A program made the position numbers and the translations under genes. A stretch of DNA of 64,000 nucleotides from Streptomyces cyaneus (GTDB lineage: Bacteria > Actinomycetota > Actinomycetes > Streptomycetales > Streptomycetaceae): positions 1-64,000 of the forward strand of contig NZ_RQJW01000008.1 of the NCBI RefSeq assembly GCF_004028635.1, written 5' to 3'. Numbering within the stretch: position 1 is the stretch's first letter; each line of letters begins with the position of its first letter. Positions 44,901 through 52,848 of the stretch are shown here, in pieces. The notes below the pieces were generated by a model that searched no databases, was not told where the DNA came from, and was given only the letters and a program-made list of their open reading frames with translations.

Positions 44901-47675
44901 GCCACCACGTACGACTACAACGAGTTGGGCAAGCAGACCACTCGGACCCTGACCTCAGCGGGCGGCTCCTCGGACCGCACGATGTCCTGGTCGTACTACC
45001 CCGACGGCTCGCTGAAGTCCCGCTCGGACGACGGGGTCCCGGTGGGCAAGTCGGTCGTCCTGGTGGACAACTCCGACACTCAGAACACCGCGAAGAGCGG
45101 CACCTGGACGAAGGGAGACATCGCTGGTCAGCAGGGCTACAGCCACGAGACCCACGCGGCCGGAACCGGCACTGACGCCTTCACGTGGACGCTCAACATC
45201 CCCAAGGACGGCACGTACGCCGCGTACGTGAAGTTCCCGAAGGTGACGGGCGCCGCGACAACGGCCAAGTACACGCTCACCCATGAGGCCGGGACGGCCG
45301 ACAAGACGATCGACCAGAACGCGACTGCCAACCAGGGCACCTGGGTCTCGCTGGGCTCCTACTCCTTCAAGCAGGGCAACGGAGCCAAGCTGCAGCTGTT
45401 CCAGAACAGCGGCGGTGCCGTGGTCGCGGACGCCGTGAAGCTGATCAGGGACAACTCTGCCGAAACCGACAACGAGAAGCGGACGTTCGCGTACGAGTAT
45501 GACCTCAACGGCAATCTGACCAAGATCGACGACACCTCGTCGGGTGCGAAGATCGACGCGTACTCGGTCCTGTACACCGGCCTCAACCAGGTCGACAAGG
45601 TCACCGAGCTCGTGGCCGGCCAGGAGAAGAAGTCCACGTCGTACGCCTACGACGCGAACGGCCTGGTGGATACGGTCACTCACCCCGTCCAGTACTCCAA
45701 GTACACGTACGACCTGCGTGACCTGGTCAAGACGGCGTCCATCGGCAAGTCCCCGACCGATACCTCGCCGAAGGTCACGTCGTACACCTACACCGACCGC
45801 GGCCAGCCGCTGAAGGAGACCAAGGCCAACGGCAACACCGTCGACCACACGTACTACCGCGACGGCGCGCTGAAGACCTCGGTGGAGAAGAAGGGCAACG
45901 GCACCCTCGTCGCCTCGCACACCTACGCCTACGACCCGAACGGCAACAAGGCGCAGGACGTGGCGAAGAAGATGAACGCCGACAACCACGCGGCGTACCT
46001 CGAATCCACCACGGACTACACCTACGACCCGGCCGACCGGCTTGCCAAGGCGGTCAAGACGGGCAACGGCGCAGGGACCGAGAACTATGTGCACGACGAC
46101 AACGCCAACGTCGTCAGCCAGACGGTCAAGAACATCACCACCAACTACGGCTACGACCGCAACCGCCTGCTGAGTGCAACCGCTGTCGGCGGCACCACGT
46201 CCACCTACAATTACGACCCGTTCGGCCGCCTGGAGTCGGTGACCTCGGGCAGCAAGGTGACCAGCCGGAACGTGTACGACGGCTTCGACCACGTCGTCGA
46301 GTCCCAGAGTGCGGACTCGACGGGAGCGATGAAGTCGACCAGGTACACGTACGACCCATTGGACCGCACCGCTTCGAAGACGGCGGACGGCAAGACCACC
46401 GACTTCGGCTATCTGGGCCTCTCGTCCGAGGTCCTGGACGAGAACGTCGCCGGCCAGCTGACCAAGTCGTACCAGTACAGCCCGTGGGGCGAGCGCCTGT
46501 CGCAGATCAAGCACAACAGCGACGGCACGACCGAGGACGGCTACTACGGCTACAACGGCCACACCGACGTCGAAACGCTCACGGACGGAGCCGGCGACAC
46601 CAAGGCCACGTACGGCTACACGGCCTACGGCTCCGACGACACGTCCGAGTTCACCGGCATCGACAAGCCTGACCCCGGCAATCCCGGGAAGGAGGACTAC
46701 AACCCCTACCGGTTCAACGCCAAGCGCTGGGACGCCCAGTCCGGCACGTACGACATGGGCTTCCGCGACTACAGCCCGGGCCTGAACCGCTTCACAAGCC
46801 GGGACATGTACACCGGTGCCCTCGCCGACATGAACCTCGGCACGGATCCCTTCACCGGAAACCGGTACGCCTTCGGCGGCGGCAACCCTGCCAACTTCAT
46901 CGAGTACGACGGCCATTTCGGGCTCGTGCTCGTCGCTGCCGTAGCCGTCGTGGTGGTGGCCGCGGCACTGATCACGGACGAAGTCGCCGCTGAGCAGTCG
47001 GGGCGCGAGAGCATGCTCGACCGTATGGCGGACGGCCTGACATCCACGGCCGAGGGCATTCGGGACTCCATCGAGGAAGCCACGCAGGACGACCCGGAGC
47101 CGAAGCCCGACAACAAGCCGCGGAAGGACAACGAACCCCAGTCGAAGCCCAGGCCGCTGCCGACGCCGAGTCCGGCTCCGTCCCCGATGAACAAGAACCG
47201 TCAGGACTGCACGTCGGGCAGCTGGTCCGGCCCCGCCATCCGGTACGACCCCCTGAGGGACGGTAAAGCGCAAGGCGGGGAGGCTTGTCTGACGGCTCCG
47301 CTGGGGACGGGCTCGAAGGCAGCGTCCCTGCCCATCTCCGGATATCAGGATGCGCGCGACCAGGGATTCAGCGTGTCCCGGTGCCACATCATCGGAGCCA
47401 AGCTCGGCGGCGACGGCACGCGTGAGGACAACCTCTTCACCTGTGCACAGAACCCGACGAATTCCGCGAACATGTACCACCAGTTCGAAAAGCGCGTGGC
47501 GGCTCTCGTCAAACCTGGCGTGTCGGTCTATTACAACGTCAGTCTGCTCTATCGAGAGGGGGCCAGCCGTCCCTACGGGGTGAGCATGTCCTACTACACG
47601 AGTACCGGTGAATCGGACCACCGGACGTTCCCGAACTGGGCGTACCGGAACGGTACTTGGACAACATTGGGCTGA
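38955..47675 (+). CDS. Giant RHS/YD-repeat polymorphic toxin with nuclease tip
   Basis: This 2,906-residue secreted toxin has a Sec signal peptide (residues 1-30). The start is set at GTG 38955 because GAGGAAAGG lies just upstream, while ATG 38931 has none. Domains: DNRLRE-like near 337-450 and 770-900; golvesin-like near 455-570 and 2038-2165; YD repeats about 1400-2520; an RHS core ending RYAFGGGNPANFIEYDG near 2650; a hydrophobic stretch at 2655-2674; a Pro/Lys linker; then a variable tip from about 2753. The tip holds SRCHIIGAKLGGDGTREDNL and resembles DNA/RNA non-specific His-Me endonucleases (His2811). The RHS shell normally encapsulates and delivers the tip. The downstream gene is the candidate immunity factor. 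Confidence 0.9.
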   Translation: MKPRLGRLIACLVVAAVTSTALPQVAYAAPADDGDDKGIVDTVKSWFADDDDDSGELAEPPSHDELEMADRQKLPKGKAAPKAKRVKELKGRRTASARFWQLSDGRVEAELSAVPTSYRSGSGKKASWKSIDTAVRGTKAKGFEFANTTNNGRSWFGDDADRLVRFASPSGRSVTLGLDGVRDEDLKPTAKGSTVTYEDVVHGADIEYAVGPGRVKENITLAERPDAPVKFTFTLDADGLTPKARKDGSIALFGELPHTPELVIPAPYMTDAKKAEKSVFGRTYSTKVTQKLTKDGDSWKLTVTPDAKWLASKERQYPVVIDPTITIAPSPTDSQDTMVLSDQPSANFNTTWKLSAGKTDTGTSRSLIKFPLSEIPSGTQIDTARLEMYFDQAHTTNANDVTIGAYRATGTWDELSATWDKTSALVGELSGTSVQVDDGDAGTTAAVGSWKPGSQTYGIDGDYLYNKDSITTDTYTWQPEIPETASYRVDAHYVTASDRSTAAPYTVTGQDGTATYTVDQTAGSGGVWASLNGGSQIDFAKGTAGKVVLGDTDSSTAVIADAVRWVNPASIVKNTGEYNQWHKFPVTDTVQQWLDGTATNHGFVLKATNESTTPTGGPRYEAGDGDYGGETSTIPRLTVTYGKVGTALNSPTVIHGTGPELSWKTYSNTTGDSGLDIAEYQLHRSTQQAFTPSAATLVAPIDKAATSYTDTTATPTPDSSANEIGRSYYYQLAVKTKSGELLGSPTRIVGVPKAGRTMRLIQGTSGVTDTTLSSAQPTTNQDAIQSFGVGQKWLSVGNNSATYGKTRAAMKFATSDIPTTATVLESRLFMWGAETTTGTNGAIYELHGLTRDFAETTATWNNANSTTAWTTPGGDYSATVSDTVAQVSEVGRHWWDATSLAQGWIKTPTSNKGAMVRLKDESATGPQERTLFLASEASDYQLGPLLRVIYVDSTTEDTYYAPQTPARMTPNSTYTVDFTVTNTTSSAWASGERQLSYTWKLPDGTDVTTGGNQLSTAIPALSPGQSATIQAQVKTPINSDSGSKRTEYVLGWDIKKVSDGSWLSAGTGGIATLKQNVAVEDPTSNTLGLEKFYSYTGKNTGAGSTVMNNLASGNSVWSYNAFTNPGRGLTTFARFAYNSLDTSDTVSGAGWSAQLAGPIRLGAPLEFHPKPNANATQIRLPDGDGTTHVFTKQADGTWKAPAGVHYRITMKTGLDCTPNKDPVPDAWTLLRPDGTRFFFGCDGYLTSVVDKNGNTQTYTYEERKSNNKPTKFLTYITDPAGRQSLRVEYYKKGDASYDYIDDTGAKVTGSNLTNSKIYDHVKSITDISGSVSSLPVRKISFFYTTKGLLGRFTDGDGSSQPKVFKFTYDATQGNKNVKLVKATDPRGNATDLAYYAPQAGDDPKYHWWTKTINDRLDGDTGFAYAANTTNTKFTDTTVTDAETHATKYVTDDFARPVQTTNAKSQSTKMSWDADNNVTYLEEDNGAKTAYCYDQKTGYPLWQRDAENNKSGVPDQTTACVSDTSKWPANAAKYEYQTRADGFSADLFRKTSPEGRAWQFGYDTFGNLKTVTDPKGVATTSVPDDYTTKYEYDSYGQLTKATDANGNATTNSGFGPSGYPTTITDALQRSTSFEYDERGQVTKVIDANQKASTQTYDTFGRPLVNVVPKDQDAGVLITTPAPVYDENDNVTKSTAPNGAVSTAVYDNADQITSATAPANNQTTPRTTTYTYDKVGNPKTTTEPKGTATTADTTDYITTNHYDEIYQLASAVNAKGDKVSYEYDNVGNVTKVIDPKKNATTDTTDYTTRTDYDLNHRATVVTDAAGKTTKRGYDKDSLVTSATDAENNTTLITYDERGKQTEVKVPHDGTTSITYRTTKYEYDQVGNTTKVISPRAVAAGTTTAFTARTEYDALNRPVKQYQPYDPADSRYNNPNVYTETTYDKVGRVAKTSLPPSQGETVRNDTTYGYFDNGWARSSTDPWDIATTYDYNELGKQTTRTLTSAGGSSDRTMSWSYYPDGSLKSRSDDGVPVGKSVVLVDNSDTQNTAKSGTWTKGDIAGQQGYSHETHAAGTGTDAFTWTLNIPKDGTYAAYVKFPKVTGAATTAKYTLTHEAGTADKTIDQNATANQGTWVSLGSYSFKQGNGAKLQLFQNSGGAVVADAVKLIRDNSAETDNEKRTFAYEYDLNGNLTKIDDTSSGAKIDAYSVLYTGLNQVDKVTELVAGQEKKSTSYAYDANGLVDTVTHPVQYSKYTYDLRDLVKTASIGKSPTDTSPKVTSYTYTDRGQPLKETKANGNTVDHTYYRDGALKTSVEKKGNGTLVASHTYAYDPNGNKAQDVAKKMNADNHAAYLESTTDYTYDPADRLAKAVKTGNGAGTENYVHDDNANVVSQTVKNITTNYGYDRNRLLSATAVGGTTSTYNYDPFGRLESVTSGSKVTSRNVYDGFDHVVESQSADSTGAMKSTRYTYDPLDRTASKTADGKTTDFGYLGLSSEVLDENVAGQLTKSYQYSPWGERLSQIKHNSDGTTEDGYYGYNGHTDVETLTDGAGDTKATYGYTAYGSDDTSEFTGIDKPDPGNPGKEDYNPYRFNAKRWDAQSGTYDMGFRDYSPGLNRFTSRDMYTGALADMNLGTDPFTGNRYAFGGGNPANFIEYDGHFGLVLVAAVAVVVVAAALITDEVAAEQSGRESMLDRMADGLTSTAEGIRDSIEEATQDDPEPKPDNKPRKDNEPQSKPRPLPTPSPAPSPMNKNRQDCTSGSWSGPAIRYDPLRDGKAQGGEACLTAPLGTGSKAASLPISGYQDARDQGFSVSRCHIIGAKLGGDGTREDNLFTCAQNPTNSANMYHQFEKRVAALVKPGVSVYYNVSLLYREGASRPYGVSMSYYTSTGESDHRTFPNWAYRNGTWTTLG

Positions 47676-47693
47676 GTTCGCTCACCCCGTTTG

Positions 47694-47726
47694 CCGTGGC
47701 CCCGAGCGGTATGCTCGGGGCCACGG
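47694..47726 (+). terminator. Perfect 14-bp stem hairpin between toxin and downstream gene
   Basis: Bases 47694-47707 and 47713-47726 are exact reverse complements around a five-base loop, 19 bases after the toxin stop and 47 bases before the next start. It can end or attenuate transcription, letting the downstream gene be expressed differently from the toxin. Confidence 0.8.
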
Positions 47727-47772
47727 CCCGCGGCTTGGCATTCGGCCCCTTTTCAGAAAGGATCAGAAGCTC

Positions 47773-48642
47773 GTGTACACCACCCCCGCCCCCGAGGTGG
47801 ACATCACAGCGATCATCCCCGAGCTGTCAGAATGGCGCAGAACCACCGTGCGCCTGCATCCCCGGCCGGGGAACCCCCGCGAGGTCGACAGTCACATCGG
47901 CGGCCCCATGCTCGACGTCGAGGGAAGCGCGCGCCCCGCCTGTGAAGAGCATCCGATGGATTACGACGGTCGGGACATGCCGCGCCCGATGGAATCCGTG
48001 GCACAGTTCTTCCGGCGCGATTTTCCCGAGATTCCATATCCGGCCGGATGTGATCTCTTGCAAGTGTACTGGTGCCCCAATGATCACTACATGGAATATG
48101 CTGACTCGGATTACGAGGGCCCCGCAGTCTCACTTGAGTGGCTTGATTCCGTGAATGCAGCAGAAGGGGCCAGGGAAAATCCCTTCCATCGGGTTCAGCC
48201 CTGCAATGAATCGTATGACCTGCGCCCGTGTCGAATCACGCCGGAGCGAGTCATTGAATTTCCATGGATGGAAGAGCTTCCCGACGACATCGCGAGACGT
48301 CTCGTCACGGTGGATCAGGAACGAGGGTTGCGTTATCAGTACGCCCTGTCGGTCGCGTACGGCTGGAAAATCGGGGGGTGGCCGAGTTGGCACGCGACGG
48401 ACAAGAGGAACCTTTCCTGCCCTGACTGTGAAGGAGGCGTCGAGCTGCTCCTCAAGGCGGACAGCAGCGAGTGGGACGGCGCGAGCGACCGGTGGTGGCC
48501 GCTGGAGGACAGGGAATTGGACCAGCAAGCGCTGAAGGTCGCCTATTCACCGACCGGCGCAGAGGTCGGCCGGTTCGGCGAGCTCCGCGTCTTCGTCTGT
48601 CGCAATGACGTCCGACACCAACCCGTCCTCGACATGCAGTGA
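47773..48642 (+). CDS. DUF1963-like protein, candidate immunity factor
   Basis: This 289-residue cytosolic-looking protein has no signal peptide. It resembles a Streptomyces DUF1963/YwqG-type family: TTVRLHPRPGNP near the start, DLLQVYWCPNDH in the middle, and CPDCEGGVELLLKADSSEWD plus IGGWPSWHATD near the end. The CPDC pair and later Cys may bind a metal. GTG 47773 follows AGAAAGGATC. Immediate position after a nuclease-tipped RHS gene suggests immunity, but the family is also common away from toxins. GC content seems lower than that of neighbouring genes. Confidence 0.65.
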   Translation: MYTTPAPEVDITAIIPELSEWRRTTVRLHPRPGNPREVDSHIGGPMLDVEGSARPACEEHPMDYDGRDMPRPMESVAQFFRRDFPEIPYPAGCDLLQVYWCPNDHYMEYADSDYEGPAVSLEWLDSVNAAEGARENPFHRVQPCNESYDLRPCRITPERVIEFPWMEELPDDIARRLVTVDQERGLRYQYALSVAYGWKIGGWPSWHATDKRNLSCPDCEGGVELLLKADSSEWDGASDRWWPLEDRELDQQALKVAYSPTGAEVGRFGELRVFVCRNDVRHQPVLDMQ

Positions 48643-48750
48643 AGACTGGGCAATGCCAAGCGTCGGGCGCCCAATCCAGTTACATTTCGTTATTCCGGCT
48701 GGTCAGGGGCAGTCCACTTTCCGCGGAATGCGAACTCGCCGTCCGGCCAG

Positions 48751-48819
48751 GCTACGGAGACCTGCACGGACATGGAGAACACCAACACGGTCATCACCTA
48801 CGACGAGCGCGGCCAGTAA
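48751..48819 (+). pseudogene. Orphan YD-repeat fragment
   Basis: The frame reads ATETCTDMENTNTVITYDER then Gly-Gln-stop. It matches the repeat AENNTTLITYDERGKQ inside the giant RHS protein, including a 23-base stretch of identical DNA. It ends at TAA, which is also the target-site copy of the IS5-type element that follows. It is a leftover of another RHS gene or displaced tip junction. Confidence 0.7.
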
Positions 48820-49679
48820 GACGCCATTTCAGTTGGCGTGATCTTGCGGCAGTCTGAGGTGATGACTGATGCGCTTGTCGAGCGGATGGCGCCCGAAGAG
48901 TTATGGAAGTTGTTCCAGCGGGTGGTGCCGCCCGCACCGGTTCGCCCGCAGGGTGGAGGGCACCGCCGGCGAGGGGACCGCGAGGTGCTGGCCGCGATCA
49001 TCTTCGTGGCCACCTCGGGCTGCACCTGGAACCAACTCCCGCCGGGCTTCGGGCTGTCGGGGGTCACTGCCTTCCGTCGGTTCACCGAGTGGACCGAGGC
49101 CAGGGTGTGGGCCAAGCTCCACCGCCTGGTCGTGGACGAACTCGGTGCCCGGGGCGACCTGGACTGGTCACGGTGCGCGATCGACTCTGTCAGCGTCCGG
49201 GCCCTCAAAGGGGGCAACTGACAGGACCGAATCCGACCGACCGCGGCAAGAAGGGATCGAAAATCCACCTCATCGTCGACCGCCAGGGCCTGCCCCTGTC
49301 TGTCGGCATCTCCGCCGCCAACCTCCACGACAGCCAGGCCCTCATCCCGCTGGTCCGCGGCATTCCGCCCATCCGTTCCCGTCGCGGCCCGCGACGTCGG
49401 CGGCCCGGCAAGCTGCATGGCGACAAGGGCTACGACTACCGCCACCTGCGGCGATGGCTCGCTTCCCGAGGCATCCGGCACCGCCTCGCCCGAAAAGGCA
49501 TCGAGTCGTCCCGACGCCTGGGCCGACATCGCTGGGTCGTGGAGCGGACCGTGTCGTGGCTGTCCGGGGGCCGACGCCTTCACCGCCGCTACGAGCGCAA
49601 GTCGGAACACTTCCTCGCCTTCACCGCCATCGCCGCGACCCTCATATGTCACCGCAGACTGACCAAGTGAAATGGCCTC
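48820..49679 (+). mobile_element. IS5-type insertion sequence, complete with TAA target duplication
   Basis: The 17-bp ends at 48820-48836 and 49663-49679 are inverted repeats with two mismatches. TAA is duplicated directly outside both ends (48817-48819 and 49680-49682). The two-ORF transposase fills the interior. Size (860 bp), short ends and TA-type target match the IS427-like group of IS5. Confidence 0.85.
48862..49670 (+). CDS. IS5-type transposase in two overlapping frames
   Basis: The first frame (to 49221) gives the N-terminal DUF4096-type domain (RREVLAAIIFVATSGCTWNQL-like text) through WSRCAIDSVSVRALKGGN. The second frame continues GPNPTDRGKKGSKIHLIVDR and carries the rest of the DDE domain (LHGDKGYDYRHLRRWL, VVERTVSWLSGGRRL) to 49670. 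The overlap sits on a CAAAGGGGGC run, typical of programmed ribosomal frameshifting in this IS group. The element may therefore still be active. Confidence 0.85.
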
Positions 49680-49794
49680 TAACAATGAGCGGTTCCAACC
49701 TGGTGTGTGGGCTTGGTAGTTGGCCTGACAGATAGGTGAATCCCCTGGTAGATGGGTTTTCGACCAAGAGAACCTTCTCCGCCGGAGGCTTCGC

Positions 49795-50558
49795 GTGCTT
49801 GTCTACCCGTCGGGCGTCGACGTGTCCAGTTCCGCCCTTCGCTTCCTGTCCGCCTGCCTCCGGGAACACCGCCGCGCTCTCCGCACCCGATGGCGCCGCC
49901 TGACCGCTGGCCGCCAGGCCTTGCTCGCCCTCGCCCACCTGCGCAACGGCCACACCTACGCCCAGCTCGCAGCCGGATTCAGCGTCGGGACCACTACCGT
50001 CTACCGCTACGTCACCGAGGCCGTCGACCTCCTCGCCGACCTCGCCCCCACACTCTCCCAGGCCGCGCGGACGGCCTCGATGAAGGCGTTCGTGATCCTG
50101 GACGGGACGCTGCTGCCCATCGACCGGATCGCCGCCGACCGGCCCTTCTACTCCGGGAAACACACGAGACACGGCAGAACGTGCAGGTCATCACCGACCC
50201 GATGGGTCGTCTCCTCTGAGCCTCCCCGGCTCTTCCCGGAGCCGTGCATGACATCCGGGCGGCCCGCGAGCACGGCATCGTCGACGCCCTCGCCGAGGCC
50301 GGCATCGAATGCTGGGCGGACAAGGGATACCAGGGTGCCGGCGGCACGTTCCGTCTCCCCTACCGCGGCCGTTGGAACAGCCTTTCCGCAGGACAGCATG
50401 CCTTCAATCGGTCGCACGCGAAGATCCGCGCACGCGTCGAGCAGGCCATCGCAACCCTCAAATCCTGGCGGCTCCTCCGCAAGCTCCGTTGCTCCACGCC
50501 CCGGATCACCAACCTCGTCAAAGCCGTCCTCGCCCTCCATCTGGCCAGCTCAGACTGA
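49795..50558 (+). pseudogene. DDE transposase (IS5-like, helix-turn-helix type), inactivated
   Basis: The first frame gives YAQLAAGFSVGTTTVYRYVT followed by FVILDGTLLPIDRI. After a frameshift near 50,165 it continues NVQVITDPMGRLL, then an in-frame TGA where a Trp codon is expected. It resumes ASPALPGAVHDIRAAREHGI, ending LVKAVLALHLA. Two independent lesions make it dead. Clear terminal repeats were not found. Confidence 0.8.
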
Positions 50559-50717
50559 GGATGGAAAACGTTCACTGACTACGGCGAAGCCAGGACGTAG
50601 ACGGTTGCGCCCTGGCTCAGTCCGCTGCCTAGCAGGGCGGGTGACACGGTTGGGAACCAGCCTGCTGTGTATGGCGTCAATCGCTACGACCACAGCCCGG
50701 TCATCTAGGAGTCCGAG

Positions 50718-51632
50718 ATGACGAGTATCCGCAGGTCTGTCTCCCTCACCGTTGCGTTAGGGTTGCCCTTCCTTGTCCTGGTAGGAGGTGCGATCGCCTA
50801 TATGTGGGCTGGATCCACCGCCGGTCAGGTCGATGGAGTAAAGGTCGCCTATGTCTCCGGATCTGCGAACGTGCGAGAGTGCCCAAAGCTTTCATGCGAA
50901 TCGAGCACGACGTACAAGGAAGGGCAACAGGTTGTCGTCGCTAAAAAGGTAACTGGGCAATCTGTTGATGACAATAAGAAATGGGTGCAGATCAAATATG
51001 GCGACGAGAGGCGCTATATTCATGAATCGTTCATTATGTCGCAGAGTGTCTCGACGGTCAACAATTTCTGGTTCCTGTTCTCTGTTGTCGGGATGATCCC
51101 GGTAGCCGGGCTCGCTGCTCTAAGTCAAAGTCCTGGTGATGTGGGGCGCTGGGCGGTCCTGAGTCCGCGTAATTTCGACACATTTCTCTTCGGTGGCGTT
51201 CTTGCAACTGGGCTGATTTGTGGCATCGTCGGCTTCATCTATAGTCGGCTGGCCCAAGAGAATAGCCTTTCGTTCATTGCTTCAGCATTCGCTAACGTCG
51301 GAGCCGGGTTGGTTGGAGCGGCGGTTACGTTCGTCCTGTTCCAGAGTCTGTTGTCTGCACGTGGAGCTGAGGCAGGCCAGGTCGACGCCGTCAAGGAGGA
51401 CGTGCTTAGCCTCAGGGCAGAATTGTCGAATGTTCGCAACGAAATATCCACAGCTGTCACAGCTGGCGCGGACGGTACGTCAGCTCTTCTGGCAGATACT
51501 CAAACGAGTCTGCTGGGTGAAATTGAACAACTGCGGTCCACGCTTAATCAGGCTATCGATCGACAGGCGGCAATCCTGGCTGCACGGCTCCCCGAGCCAC
51601 CCTCAATCAACGGAAACGGCCCCAGCGCGTGA
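50718..51632 (+). CDS. SH3-domain membrane protein with coiled coil
   Basis: This 304-residue protein has helix 1 at about residues 10-30, then an extracellular bacterial SH3-like domain (about 40-108, SGSANVRECPKLSCESST then YKEGQQVVV). Two further helices lie near 118-136 and 157-177, another near 193-213, and a cytosolic coiled coil at about 222-290. Two Cys in the SH3 part could pair. Base composition is visibly less GC-rich than typical Streptomyces genes and third positions include many A/T, pointing to recent transfer. It is flanked on both sides by dead transposase genes. Function unknown; a wall-sensing role is a guess from the SH3 domain. Confidence 0.75.
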   Translation: MTSIRRSVSLTVALGLPFLVLVGGAIAYMWAGSTAGQVDGVKVAYVSGSANVRECPKLSCESSTTYKEGQQVVVAKKVTGQSVDDNKKWVQIKYGDERRYIHESFIMSQSVSTVNNFWFLFSVVGMIPVAGLAALSQSPGDVGRWAVLSPRNFDTFLFGGVLATGLICGIVGFIYSRLAQENSLSFIASAFANVGAGLVGAAVTFVLFQSLLSARGAEAGQVDAVKEDVLSLRAELSNVRNEISTAVTAGADGTSALLADTQTSLLGEIEQLRSTLNQAIDRQAAILAARLPEPPSINGNGPSA

Positions 51633-51690
51633 TCCATAGTCTGCCGCTCCGCGTGACATGATCCTAGGTCTCGTCGCGGGACGAGACCTA

Positions 51691-52653
51691 ACGACCTCGT
51701 GCACGGTTGGCCGTGGCTCGGTGCTCAGGTGGCTCGTTGAACCGTGCATGGTGGGGGCTGGGGCGCGTGAGTTGATCGTGGCGGAGTATCGGGTCATTGG
51801 GCTGTCGCCGGATATGATTGCTGAACTCATCGCCGAGATAGGGCCGTTGTGGCACGAACAGCATCAGGCACGCCTGACGGCTCGGCCGCGACGGCGGGCG
51901 GTGGGAGCCGGAGCGAAGCACAAGCTCGTCTTCGTCGACCGACTGCTGGCCACACTGGTGAGTCTGCGCCATGGCACCACGCATGACGTGCTGGCCTGCT
52001 GGTTCGGCGTGGACCGCTCCACCATCACCCGCGCCATCGGCGAGGTGCGGCCCCTGCTCGCGCAACGGGGCTGCACGGTCGCGCCGGGCAGACGGCTGTG
52101 CACGCTCGCCGAGGTCATCGAGCACCTGGGCGCCGACGGTCGGACCGGGATCATCGACGGCACAGAGATCCGTGTGCGACGCCCGGCCGCAGGCCGCAAG
52201 GCTGCAGCCCGGTCCGGTCGGGCAGCTGCGCCGACATCACCCAGGCCCGGCAGCTCGGCCTGGTCGAGCTCCTGGTGGACAGTCCGTTCATGGAGATCCT
52301 TGCGGATGCCGGCTATCAGGGGATGGGCGCGCAGACCGGCGGGCGGGTGGTGACACCGCCACATCGCAAGTTCAAGAAGAACGCTCCCGCCTGGTACGAG
52401 GAGCGGCACGAGCAGCAGCGCAAGGCGCACTCCTCACGGCGCATCCGCGTCGAGCACGGCATCGCACACCTGAAGAACTGGCGGGCTCTTGCCCGCCACC
52501 TCGACCGTCGCGAGCACATGAGTGACATCGTCCAAGCCGTCGCTGGGCTGCTCTCACACCAGCAGACCGCCACTCTGTCCCGCCGACTACGAGCGTGAAG
52601 ACCGCCAGCACCAGACCCCTCGACGAGTCACGGCCAACCGTGCACGAGGTCGT
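51691..52653 (+). mobile_element. IS5-like element with 29-bp ends and deleted transposase
   Basis: Bases 51691-51719 and 52625-52653 are inverted repeats over 29 bases with one mismatch. The enclosed transposase lacks part of its catalytic domain, so this is a non-autonomous copy that could still be moved by a related enzyme. No target duplication is evident. Confidence 0.8.
51748..52598 (+). pseudogene. IS5-like transposase with internal deletion
   Basis: The N-terminal part (HKLVFVDRLLATLVSLRHG, then WFGVDRSTITRAIGEVRPLL and the first catalytic Asp in IIDGTEIRVRR) runs to PAAGRK. The next family-like residues in another frame are CSPVRSGSCADITQARQL. Roughly 25 residues that should lie between are missing. 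The C-terminal part ends HIKNW-like text and SDIVQAVAGLLSH. Probably inactive. Confidence 0.8.
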
Positions 52654-52848
52654 AAGGGTTGTCCCGTAAGTGAGATGACGGTTGCCGGGATGCGTGTGGC
52701 CCCAACGGGATGTCCGGACTCTAGCGTTACTCCTTGCGCAGGCGGGTGTCGCAGCTGTTTGGTATGGCTGTAGTTGAGCGTTCACGGCCTGCGATCCGGG
52801 TGGCTGGGTGATTGATCCCCTTCCCCCACAGTTGTGTGCGCTCCCGGG

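Noticed and set aside
38721..47621. Very long minus-strand reading frames (760, 1,121 and 888 codons) opposite the RHS gene
   Set aside because: They are Arg/Val/Gly/Leu-rich with no domain or start context and arise from high third-position GC of the plus-strand gene.
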